Positions 50,688 through 60,700 of a DNA stretch of 64,000 bases are shown here, one piece after another. How positions within the stretch are numbered: position 1 is the first letter of the stretch; the number at the start of each line of letters is the position of its first letter. The notes under the pieces are model-generated. The model was not told the DNA's origin. It made no database searches and saw nothing but the letters and a program-made list of their open reading frames with translations. A program made the translations under genes and the position numbers. This DNA comes from Treponema sp. Lineage in GTDB: Bacteria > Spirochaetota > Spirochaetia > Treponematales > Breznakiellaceae. The stretch is taken from NCBI GenBank assembly GCA_009777735.1, contig WRLF01000013.1:1-64000 (forward strand), given 5' to 3'.

Positions 50688-51759
50688 GGGAAGTATTCCT
50701 CTGTGCCTCTGTGCCCTCCGTGCTCCCCGTGCCCTCCGTGTCCTGAAAACTCCTCCGTTTTTTCCTGACGGCAGAAATTGTAACCGCTACTGCCCATGCA
50801 AACAGAAATGTTACAGCACAGCCGGCAATACCTGCAATGGCTGTTCCCGCACCGGAACTATCTTCTCCTGCATTCCTGAAATTATAATCAGGCATGAAAG
50901 ATGTTGTTTCCTGAATTGATGCCACACCCTCTATCACAGAAGATTCCTTTGCTGCAAGTTCTGTTGATCCGGTTATTTTTTCGATTGCCCATTCAAGACC
51001 GTCAGGTAATGAAGAAGCATACAGCGATAAAAAACCGCCGGCAAGAATTGCCGCAACTGCCAGCGTAACGAGAACATGTTTCATGGGTATACCGCTTTTA
51101 ATTGCCGTTCTGTCAAAAGTACTTTCCATAATTTCCGGACGTATTTTATATACAAAACAAAGAACAGCGGCAGTTATTATTCCTTCCGCAATGCCAATCG
51201 CCAGGTGGATGGGTTGCATAAATAGTAAAAAAGTTACAAAGGGAAGTTCTGTTATGCCGGAAAGTGTTGTTTGCATTACGACGCCGAATGCTCCAAGCTG
51301 GAGAGCGGCAACAACCGAGAAAATGGATGCAAGGGTAATGGTTCCCGCCGTCATGCCTTTTTTAACCAGCGGTTTAAAAATCAATGGATATATAATGAGG
51401 CATGGAATAACGCCTAAATTAAAAATAGTGCATCCAAGTGCAAGAATGCCCCCGTCGGCAAAGAGCAGACTTTGAATTATCAGCACCGCCGATATGGAAA
51501 TAAGAGCCGGGTAACTGCCAATCATGGCTGCAAGTAAAATTCCGCCGCCGATATGCCCGCTTGAACCTGTCGCCGGAATGATAAAGTTAATCATTTGCGC
51601 CGCAAAAACAAACGCGCCCATGACACCCATAACGGGAATTTTTTTGTCGCAAAGGTCGGTTTTTTTTGTTTTTTTTACTGAATAAGCGACGGCAGCTGCG
51701 CTGACGGCGCTCATGGTTAAGCCGACAGCGGGGGACAACAAGGCATCTGCCATATGCAT
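50668..51759 (-). CDS. Cobalt/nickel ECF transporter S component (CbiM/NikM) with C-terminal NikN-like PDGLEWA region
   Basis: MHMADALLSPAVG; SSLPDGLEWAIEKITGS. Confidence 0.9.
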   Translation of the reverse strand: MHMADALLSPAVGLTMSAVSAAAVAYSVKKTKKTDLCDKKIPVMGVMGAFVFAAQMINFIIPATGSSGHIGGGILLAAMIGSYPALISISAVLIIQSLLFADGGILALGCTIFNLGVIPCLIIYPLIFKPLVKKGMTAGTITLASIFSVVAALQLGAFGVVMQTTLSGITELPFVTFLLFMQPIHLAIGIAEGIITAAVLCFVYKIRPEIMESTFDRTAIKSGIPMKHVLVTLAVAAILAGGFLSLYASSLPDGLEWAIEKITGSTELAAKESSVIEGVASIQETTSFMPDYNFRNAGEDSSGAGTAIAGIAGCAVTFLFAWAVAVTISAVRKKRRSFQDTEGTGSTEGTEAQRNTSREKQDT

Positions 51760-51830
51760 AACACTCCTCCTTAAAAAAAAGCGCGTTACTTCTGTTACGC
51801 AAATACCTTCATGGCATGATTGAATACTGT

Positions 51831-51860
51831 ATTATTAACCAATGCAGGCAGTTTTGTCAA
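51831..51860 (-). promoter_or_regulatory. Strong sigma-70-type promoter for the nickel-transport/larBC operon
   Basis: Minus strand TTGACA-(17 nt)-TAATAAT, about 70-100 bp upstream of the 51759 ATG. Confidence 0.75.
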
Positions 51861-51896
51861 GGGAGCGGGTCAAGTACATGTTTTCCTGCAATGATA

Positions 51897-52880
51897 CTAT
51901 TGATTGAATGGAACATATCCGCTGTTACCGATTGTTTGCTGCCCTTCCTGTGTTTGAAGCCACTGGAATAGTTTATAAGCCATTGACGATTTGTCCAAAT
52001 CCGAGCGAATCACGGCATATACTTCGGCTACATATGGATAAGAATTATTGCCAATGGTTTCCTTGTTTGGAAATATTCCGTTAATGGCGATGGTTTTTAC
52101 ATTTATTCCCGTTATCATATACTCTTTGTAATAAAATAAAGAGTAACATATGGCATTATTTTCATATGCAACCGTTTCGTAAACCGGAACCATTCCGCCG
52201 ATTACATTTAACAATTCATAGTAGGATTCCGGAAACAACGAAATATTCAAATCTTTCATAACCAGTGTTTCCATCAATTCCTGGCTTCCCGAATTGGCAT
52301 TTCTCACATACGGTTGTATTTCCGCATGGTTTCCGCCAAGTTCATTCCAGTTTGTTATATTGCCTGTATAAATATCCTGTATTTGCTTTATTGTTAACGA
52401 TTCCACGGGATTGTCGGGATGAACAACAAACAGGAATCCGTCAAGGGCAATTGGTATTTCAATCAAATCAACACCTTTATCATCGGCATATGATTTTTCG
52501 TCCGGAGACATCTTTCGTGCAGAGAGAATTATGTCCGCCTCCTCGTTTATCAAATTAATGAAAGATTGATGTGTTTGAGATGATTTAACCAGGCTTAAGA
52601 ATTTTCTGGTATCATTTCTGTTGAGATTCGGTTCAATACGCTGTAAATTTCCCCAATCCCGAACCCATGTATAATCGATGCCAAATAAAGTGCATGCAAT
52701 AACGGTATTTAGCGGTAAATTTGATGTTGAACCATCCACTTTTGGAAAGTTATTAAATGTCAGACCTTCAATAAATGAACTGCTTAATTTATCAAAATCA
52801 ATACGCTCATCATCAGCTTCTTTACACCAGGTACACAATGATATAAAAAACAAAATCAAAAACAATGCAAATTTATTCAT
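51897..52880 (-). CDS. PstS-like phosphate-binding-superfamily lipoprotein
   Basis: DGSTSNLPLNTVIA; YTGNITNWNELGG; RNANSGSQELMETLVM; FISLCTWC lipobox-like. Confidence 0.78.
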   Translation of the reverse strand: MNKFALFLILFFISLCTWCKEADDERIDFDKLSSSFIEGLTFNNFPKVDGSTSNLPLNTVIACTLFGIDYTWVRDWGNLQRIEPNLNRNDTRKFLSLVKSSQTHQSFINLINEEADIILSARKMSPDEKSYADDKGVDLIEIPIALDGFLFVVHPDNPVESLTIKQIQDIYTGNITNWNELGGNHAEIQPYVRNANSGSQELMETLVMKDLNISLFPESYYELLNVIGGMVPVYETVAYENNAICYSLFYYKEYMITGINVKTIAINGIFPNKETIGNNSYPYVAEVYAVIRSDLDKSSMAYKLFQWLQTQEGQQTIGNSGYVPFNQ

Positions 52881-52890
52881 TTGTATCTCC

Positions 52891-53700
52891 TTACCTGTCA
52901 ATTGTTTCATTCATACTGCCGGTTCGGTACCCAAGGAGATCCAAAGCGGTATAAGAGAAACCTATTAACTTGAATTCGCGATAGATTTTTTCCCGTGTTT
53001 CCTGATTTTCAAGCAAAATAAAACCATCACTGTCTGTTTCAATACGGGCAAGATTATCATGAAAACGTACCCGTACCTGTCGGAACCCCATGTCAAGCAG
53101 TAATTGCTCGGCTCTGTCAATCATGGAAAGTCTTTCTGCGGTAATGGTCTCGCCGTAGGGGAAACGGGATGACAGGCAGGCAAAGGATTGTTTGTTCCAC
53201 GTGGGCAGCCCCAGTTCTTTTGACAGTTCGCGGATTTCCTGTTTACCAAGTCCTGCATGACGCAGAGGGCTTTTGACACCCTGTTCTTTTACAGCGGTAA
53301 GACCGGGACGGTAATCTCCGTCATCGTCCGTGTTTGATCCTTCCGCCACATAGGTAATTCCCTGCTCACGGGCAACTGCCCCTATTTTTGTGAATACTTC
53401 TTTTTTGCATAAATAGCAGCGGTTAAGGGGATTTTGTGAAAAGCCGTCAATATCCAGTTCTTCGGAATCGCATATAAAATGGCGGATACGTTCTTTTCTG
53501 CAGAAAGCCGCGGCTTCATTCAATTCACGTTCGGGGAATGAACAGGAACGCGCAGTTATGGCGATTACATTATCACCTAAAATGTCATGGGCTGTTTTAA
53601 GTAAAAATGTTGAATCAACGCCTCCCGAAAAAGCAATCGCAGCGCTGCCCAGTTCACGCAAATACTCTTTCAAGTCTTCATGTTTCTTTTGAGCAGTCAT
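52891..53700 (-). CDS. larE: ATP-dependent sacrificial sulfur transferase LarE
   Basis: IAFSGGVDSTFLLKTAHDILG (PP-loop); RCYLCKKEVFTKI; EGSNTDDDGDYRPG. Confidence 0.92.
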   Translation of the reverse strand: MTAQKKHEDLKEYLRELGSAAIAFSGGVDSTFLLKTAHDILGDNVIAITARSCSFPERELNEAAAFCRKERIRHFICDSEELDIDGFSQNPLNRCYLCKKEVFTKIGAVAREQGITYVAEGSNTDDDGDYRPGLTAVKEQGVKSPLRHAGLGKQEIRELSKELGLPTWNKQSFACLSSRFPYGETITAERLSMIDRAEQLLLDMGFRQVRVRFHDNLARIETDSDGFILLENQETREKIYREFKLIGFSYTALDLLGYRTGSMNETIDR

Positions 53701-54106
53701 CTGACAATTCCTTAATTAATGCAATAGCCTCATCAATATAACGCAGTAACGGTTCCTGCCGTGTTCCGATAACATACAGTCCGCACCGGTTAAGCGGGAT
53801 CAGCAGCTTCTTTGCCGGGCTGCCGGTAATTGCTTCAGCCATACGCGGCGTAAGTTCGCCAAGCATGGTATTTGCTGCAATGATACCAACGCTTCCCATG
53901 ATAAAATCAACTTTGGGAGCATTTATTACAATGGCATTTTCGCCAGATGCGCCTTCATGGGCGCCTGCCTTGAGCATCAGCGAAGTAACAACCGCGTTTG
54001 TTCCAAGCGCGATGATTGCAGTATCATCGTTAAATACAGATCGCAATTTCTCGACAATTGCCTTGCCAATTCCGCCGCCTTGTCCGTCTATTACCGCAAT
54101 CTTCAT
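53678..54106 (-). CDS. DUF3842-family protein
   Basis: MKIAVIDGQGGGIGKAIVEKLR; overlaps larE start by 23 bp. Confidence 0.75.
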   Translation of the reverse strand: MKIAVIDGQGGGIGKAIVEKLRSVFNDDTAIIALGTNAVVTSLMLKAGAHEGASGENAIVINAPKVDFIMGSVGIIAANTMLGELTPRMAEAITGSPAKKLLIPLNRCGLYVIGTRQEPLLRYIDEAIALIKELSDDCSKET

Positions 54107-54160
54107 GGGATCCTTCAGTATGCTTTTTATTACACAGGATTTTAATGTTACAGGACAATA

Positions 54161-54352
54161 CTATACTTTTTTGGTGATATAGTCGCTTCTGAGACAGCGT
54201 GCGCATATTTTTAGTGAAAATGTAGTGCCGTCTACCTGGGTTTTGACTTTTAACAGGTTGGGTTTCCACGTCCGCCGTGTGCGGTTTTTTGCATGGCTCA
54301 CTTTATTGCCGGTTCTGGTATGTTTTCCGCAAAGATCGCAGCTTCTTGACAT
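54161..54352 (-). CDS. rpmB: 50S ribosomal protein L28, CxxC form
   Basis: MSRSCDLCGKHTRTGNKVSHAKNRTRRTWKPNL...CARCLRSD. Confidence 0.95.
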   Translation of the reverse strand: MSRSCDLCGKHTRTGNKVSHAKNRTRRTWKPNLLKVKTQVDGTTFSLKICARCLRSDYITKKV

Positions 54353-54574
54353 TTTTTCCTTCCTTAACGTGCAGCCTATAGGGCTAAAATATACTGGTTT
54401 CAGGTATTCATACCAAATTCCATAAAAAATGTAAAGACCCGCCTACGGAGTTTTTTAACCTGCCGGCTCACGAAAGAAAATAAACTGCCTTTGCCCGGTA
54501 GACCTGCAATGTATAAAATGGTTATCATACAATACCGTTAAAAAACAACACTCAAAAAAGAAAAAGGAGGATTT

Positions 54575-56593
54575 TTGAGAATACCGGCCCCCTTTTTATT
54601 CCCCCGCCGGGAAGGCTTAATTAAGCTTTCCTTCCGGGAAACAGTCCCCTTACTCAAATCTTATGCATATTCCAAAGTGCAGCCGCAATTCAAGGCGGTA
54701 CTCATGGTAAGTATTTTTCTTATCCTTACCCAGCACTTTATTCTGGGTGTCTCCCTTGAAAATGCCATATCTGTCGGTATTTGTGTGGGAGCGGCAATTT
54801 TAGGCTTGTCGTTCTTTCTGGAAGGGCTTTTTCTGGGAGTCATGCCCCTGGGCGAGCAGTGCGGAATGCGTCTGCCTGCAAAAATAGGTGTTATTGGAGT
54901 CGCGGTTTTTTCGATAATTGTCGGCATTACGGCAACCCTGGCCGAACCGGCGGTGGTTGTGTTGCAGCATCAGGGAAGCGTAATTCCCGCCTGGAACGCT
55001 CCGCTGTTGTACCTGTTGCTCAACAGGGGGACTTCGTGGCTTGTTGCCGCTATTGCAATCGGGGTAGGGCTTTCGGTAGTGCTGGGGGTGTACCGTTTTT
55101 TGTTCGGTTGGGGATTCAAGCCGCCGGTATTTATCATAATCCCCATACTCCTTGTGGTAAGCAGCATATTTGATCGTAATTCGATTCTCCGTCCTGTGGT
55201 AAATCTTGCCTGGGACACGGGAGGGGCCGCTACCGGAGCTGTCACCGTGCCGATCATTCTGGCTCTTGGTCTGGGTGTGGTAAAAACCGGAGGAAAAAGT
55301 TCAAACAGTTCCGGGCTGGGACTGGTAACCCTTGCCTCCGCTCTGCCTGTAGCGAGTGTTCTTTTCCTGGCATTTTTGATCAGTCCAAAAGTTCCCATGC
55401 CTTCCGATGCGGCATCATTTTTTTCCGGCGAAGAGGGGCAGCGGGCAAAAGCCGTCTATGTAGCCGGTTCCGAAGAAAACCTCGTCAGGATCGCAAACGC
55501 GGCGGTTCATTCGGGGGATATTTCCCGTGAAGAATTTAACATGAACTTTCCGGGAATAACAAACTATGAACGGCCGGTACTGGGTAATTATTCGGTTTTT
55601 TCTTCATCATCAATTTGGGGATTTTTCAAAATCGCCATGATGGCAGTTGTGCCCCTTGCCCTTGCTTTGATTATTGCCATCACTGTTATTGCCCGTGATA
55701 GGATTCTCAATGCCGATATTGTAGTTTTGGGCATAGTGTTCGCCGCAATTGGAATGTTTCTGCTGAACATCGGAATGGAAGGGGGCATTACCGCCATAAG
55801 TTCTCAGACGGGGAGTTCCCTCAAACAAGCGTACCGGGAAACCTATCTGACAGAAAGAACCATTGTGTTAAAGGGGTTTGACGAAAATTCCCTGGTTACC
55901 GTGCCGTCTGAACATGGACCTCAAGCCTATATCTATATCCCCGGAGAAGACGGCCCTGTCCTCGAACGATTTATCCCTTCGCAGCTTTCATCCATTTACC
56001 TTGATGATGAAATTGTTGAACAAACCTATTCTCATATTCTGCCTGAAAAGGGGAGGTTTTCCCGTATTGGCAACATGGGCATATATCTGTTGATATTGCT
56101 GATTGTTTTTTTTCTCGGCTTTTTTGCCATTTTTGCCGAACCAGCCCTCGCTGTTACAGCGGTAACCGTTGAGGAATTAACCACCGGTATTTTTAAACGT
56201 AATAAACTGATACTTCTTGCCGCAATAGGCGTTGGCGGAGGCATGGCGCTTGGTTTTGGGCGGGTATTGTTCAGTAACTTGCTGCCTGCAGGCGGTATCC
56301 ATCTTTCATGGATACTGGTACCCTGCTATGGCATCGCTTTGATTCTGACAATATTCGCACCGGAAGATTTTTCCGCGATTGCGTGGGATACAGCGGGAAT
56401 TGCAACCGGCCCTATCGCGGTTCCCATCATGATTACCACGGCTCTTGGACTGGGTGAAGATTCCCTGCGGGCGGACGGTGCGTTTGGCATTGTGGCAACT
56501 TCCAGTGTTTTTCCGATTATTGCAATTCTTGTATCGGGAATAATCGACAAGGTAAAATCCGAAAGAGCATTACGGAGTACCAATGAAAACTAA
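54575..56593 (+). CDS. DUF1538-type inner-membrane protein with internal duplication (TTG start)
   Basis: AAGGAGG RBS; repeated motifs NLAWDTGGAATGAVTVPIILALGLG and AIAWDTAGIATGPIAVPIMITTALGLG. Confidence 0.8.
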   Translation: MRIPAPFLFPRREGLIKLSFRETVPLLKSYAYSKVQPQFKAVLMVSIFLILTQHFILGVSLENAISVGICVGAAILGLSFFLEGLFLGVMPLGEQCGMRLPAKIGVIGVAVFSIIVGITATLAEPAVVVLQHQGSVIPAWNAPLLYLLLNRGTSWLVAAIAIGVGLSVVLGVYRFLFGWGFKPPVFIIIPILLVVSSIFDRNSILRPVVNLAWDTGGAATGAVTVPIILALGLGVVKTGGKSSNSSGLGLVTLASALPVASVLFLAFLISPKVPMPSDAASFFSGEEGQRAKAVYVAGSEENLVRIANAAVHSGDISREEFNMNFPGITNYERPVLGNYSVFSSSSIWGFFKIAMMAVVPLALALIIAITVIARDRILNADIVVLGIVFAAIGMFLLNIGMEGGITAISSQTGSSLKQAYRETYLTERTIVLKGFDENSLVTVPSEHGPQAYIYIPGEDGPVLERFIPSQLSSIYLDDEIVEQTYSHILPEKGRFSRIGNMGIYLLILLIVFFLGFFAIFAEPALAVTAVTVEELTTGIFKRNKLILLAAIGVGGGMALGFGRVLFSNLLPAGGIHLSWILVPCYGIALILTIFAPEDFSAIAWDTAGIATGPIAVPIMITTALGLGEDSLRADGAFGIVATSSVFPIIAILVSGIIDKVKSERALRSTNEN

Positions 56594-57698
56594 TTACTCC
56601 TGTATCCTTTGCATCGCCGACATGCATATAACCGGAGATTTGGAACGAATCCTTTCAGATCTGGCTATCCCTGAGGTTTTTATTCAGCGTGCAAAGCAAA
56701 TGTCGCTGACAGACAAACAGGCAGGTTTTTTAGGGCTGCGGCAGGATGCGAAACTTGAAGAAAGCAGAGCGCTGCTCTATCGTATTTACATCCCCTCGGT
56801 ATACGAGACAGGCTTTGTAAAACTCATTACCGAGGCAACAGACATGAAAATGGGCGGGCGGGGCAGTATTCTTGCCCAGCGCATCGGCCTTTTCCGTTTT
56901 GCCGCTTCTCCTTTTGACACCGAAAAACTGGAAAAATCCTGCGGGAAATCCGACAAGCTGCCGGAAGAGGATCATGCCCTCATTACCTGTATCGTTCCCA
57001 GAGGTCAGGGGAATTTACTTGCCGAGGCGGTGCTGGAGATGGGTATTTGTGTGCCCGTTATTTTCTTTGGTACCGGTGTCGGGCGCCGGGACAGATTGGG
57101 GCTCATGAGAATAACCGTACCGGTGGAAAAAGAAATTATCTGGTTTATCGTTCCCAGTTCCGATGCTTCGCTTGTAGAAAAAACCGTCATCCCCCTGGCA
57201 CGACTCGATATTCCGGGCAGAGGTTTTATTTACAAGACTTATGTTCATGCTCCGGCGGTGAATTTGAGGATACGGCAAAGGAAAAGGATTCATGCGGCAA
57301 CCATGGAACAGGTTATAGCTGTACTGGATGAGGTACGGGGTTCAAGTGACTGGCGCCGTATTGCTTCCAAAAAACAGGAAATAAAAAGTAAATCTGACAT
57401 TACCCGTGCGCTTTTTTATATTGGCGAAGAAGAAGATGTAGAATTATTCCGCAAAGCGGCAATGGAAAATGGCGCCAGAGGTGCAACCCTCAGTCAAATT
57501 GAGGCTCGTTCATACTCTGCGCAAACCCATGAGCAGGCAATGGAATCTCATTCCCGTTCATTATGTGATATTGTCACTTATCAAACGGTGGAAGAAAAGC
57601 TCATGGAATATATTGCCCACAGCGGTTTTTTTGACAGCAGGAAATCCAGTGTGATAAAAACTTTTGATGCGGAAATACCTGCGGCTTTGAAACATTAA
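56583..57698 (+). CDS. PII-like (GlnB-like) signalling protein with tandem domains and C-terminal extension
   Basis: Two ferredoxin-like modules; ALITCIVPRGQGNLLAEAVLEMGI...IPGRGFIYKTYV; overlaps DUF1538 gene by 11 bp. Confidence 0.62.
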   Translation: MKTNYSCILCIADMHITGDLERILSDLAIPEVFIQRAKQMSLTDKQAGFLGLRQDAKLEESRALLYRIYIPSVYETGFVKLITEATDMKMGGRGSILAQRIGLFRFAASPFDTEKLEKSCGKSDKLPEEDHALITCIVPRGQGNLLAEAVLEMGICVPVIFFGTGVGRRDRLGLMRITVPVEKEIIWFIVPSSDASLVEKTVIPLARLDIPGRGFIYKTYVHAPAVNLRIRQRKRIHAATMEQVIAVLDEVRGSSDWRRIASKKQEIKSKSDITRALFYIGEEEDVELFRKAAMENGARGATLSQIEARSYSAQTHEQAMESHSRSLCDIVTYQTVEEKLMEYIAHSGFFDSRKSSVIKTFDAEIPAALKH

Positions 57699-57738
57699 TC
57701 TGTGCGGCAGCTTTTGGGTATGATATAATTAAGCTGCA

Positions 57739-60700
57739 ATGATTATAGTCAGGCAACTGTCAAAGTACCTTGTTCCCGCTTTCTATTCAGCGGTCATGCT
57801 CCTGATGATTATTTATGCCTGGAATAAGCAAAGTGTAGTGCGCAGCGGTATGAACGGCCCGCTTTACCAGAATCTCATGGAGACTGAAATTTTCATCAGG
57901 CGGGGTTTTGATGCTGCAGAAATCTCTAATATCCCGGATATTTCTCCTGCCCAATCGAACTCTTGGGTGCTTTTTGAATCCAGGCCCCTGCATATCAGAA
58001 GAGCGCCTCTGTCGAATATGCCCAAACGGACATATTTGTCTCCCCGAAGGTGGGCGGCAGAGGAATTTACCATCATTATCCCGGTAGAAATGGATGACAA
58101 GGCTCTTGCTTATCTGTACGACAACCCCCTGATATCTCCGGGGGTTAATATTACCGCCATGGGGCAAAACTGGGAGGTTTTTTTTAACGGAACCCTGGTA
58201 CGATCGGAAATGTACTGGACCCCGCCGGGTCCGGTGGACGAAGCAGGTAAAATCAGGGAAAACCGGACCTGGCGGAATGTGTTTTTTCCCATAGACAGAA
58301 ACCTTGTGGTACCGGGGACAAATATTCTGGCCTTTCGTATTGTGGGGGACCCAACATACGTGGGAACCGGCCTCTCGTACCGGTCGCCTCATTACCTCGA
58401 CGATTTCCAGCTTATTCAAGACCGGCAAAGAGATGTCTGGCTGTTAACCCTCTGCATCATCTCCGGTTTTATCGGCATCCATTATCTCATGCTGTTCCTT
58501 TCCCTCAGAAACAGGCAGGAGATCCATTACCTGTATTTTAGTATTTTTTCGATCCTCCTCTGTTTGTACACGCTGCAAAGGCACAATATCGTCAATCACC
58601 TTATTCCCAATGCGGATATTGCCATACGTCTGGAATACTTTTCTTTGATGTTTACCATTCCCGCATTATGCATGTTTATTGAAGCCCTTGTGAAAGGAAA
58701 GGTTTCCAAAGTAACCTGGGGCTACCTTGCCTTTTGCGTCTTTCTAATCCTGACTCAAAGTATTTTCGGCCCCCAATACAGCGAGGATACCATAGGAATA
58801 TGGAATATAACTGTCCTCTTTTATAGCTTCTATGCTGTTCTATACAACGGTATCTATTTTTATTTTTGGGATAAAGAGGGGCCGCGAAAAAGAGGATCTT
58901 CCAACCCGCTCATTGTCAATATCATGTTCGGAATATTTATCCTTTTTATTCTGGGGATTTACGAAGTACTGGAAGTCATGGTTTTCCGCAATACATTCAG
59001 TATTTTTCAGTATGGTATTTTTGCGGTTCAGATTGGGATGACTTTTATTCTGTCCCAGCGCTACAGCGGAATGTATAAACAGCTTGAAGAATCCAATATT
59101 ATTCTGGAAACCCAGATTCAGGAAAGAACCCTGGAACTGAAGGAACAGACTGCGATAGCTCTGGAGGCGTCCCGGACAAAAAGTAAATTCCTTGCCACCA
59201 TGAGTCACGAAATCCGCACACCCATGAACAGCATCCTTGGTTTTTCCGATCTGGCTCTGGGCAGCGGCGCCGCACATCCGGAAAAAGTCAAAGAATACCT
59301 TGATAAAATTAAGGAAAATACTTTGAGGCTTTTACACATAATCGATGACATTCTGGATATATCAAAAGTTGAATCGGGTAAACTGCAGCTGGAATTAATT
59401 CCCTTTGACCTGCATGGTTTATTGGACAATTGTGAATCCTTAATGACAGACAAAGCTGCGGTGAAAGGTCTTGAACTGCATTTTTACGAGGAGAGCAGCC
59501 TGAAACCGGAAAACAGCAGTGTGCCGCACAGCAGTGCCAGGCGGCTGATCGGCGATCCTTTTCGCCTGAGTCAGGTTCTGCTGAATTTAATTTCCAATGC
59601 GATTAAGTTCACTGAAACCGGTACTGTCGAAGTCGTGTCGTGTATTAATTGTCCGGAGGCACATTCCTGTGAAATACATTTTACCGTGCGTGACACAGGT
59701 GTAGGCATGACTGAAGAACATATTGAGAATATTTTTGAGCCATTTGTCCAGTCGGATTGCAGTGTTACGCGCAAGTATGGCGGCACGGGTCTTGGACTGA
59801 GCATTAGCAGGCATATCATAGAGCAGATGGGCGGAGAGTTGACGGTAGAAAGCGTGCCCGGAAAAGGCAGCTCATTTAGTTTTACACTTGTTTTTAATAC
59901 AGCAGATGATATAGGAGCATCTTTGGATACAAACATCGCTGATGCGGTTGAATGGCCGTTGCTTGACGGAGAGGTTCTCGTCTGCGAAGATAATATCTGG
60001 AATCAGCAGCTTGTCAGTGAATACCTGGAAAATGCAGGGCTTCGCGTTATTATTGCACAGAACGGCAGCGAAGCTGTAAATATCGTTGAGCAGCGCATTG
60101 CGAATGACGAAAAACTTTTTGATCTTGTATTTATGGATATTAAAATGCCTGTGATGGACGGGCTTGAAGCAGCTTCCGTAATTACAAAAAAAAGGCCGGA
60201 AATGCCCATTGTGGCATTGACGGCAAACATCATGAAGGGCGACCTTGAGAATTACGAAAAAGCCGGTATGTGCGGCTGTTTGGGGAAACCGTTCTCTTCC
60301 GAAGATCTGTGGCGCTGCCTTTTAAAATACTTTGTTCCGTCAGGTAGTACACAAACCGTGCAGGATTCTGTCGGTAAACAGGGTGATCCGTATTTACAGA
60401 AACGCTTTAACAAAAATTTTCTTCTGGACAACAAGAATACATTTGATAAAATTGCAGCTGCCATGCAAACAGGGGATACTGTTTTGGCATGCCGGTTGCT
60501 GCATACCCTTAGAGGCCATGCGGCGCTGATTGAAAAAACAGCGTTGGAGGAAACCTGCGCCGGTATGGAACAGCTTCTGAAAGAGGGTGCAACATTATTT
60601 TCGCCGGTACAAATGAATCATTTGCATGATGAGTTTAGCGCAGTTATAACGGAACTCCAAAGCCGGGAAGAGGAATCCGAGCCATTACCGCAAAAACAAA

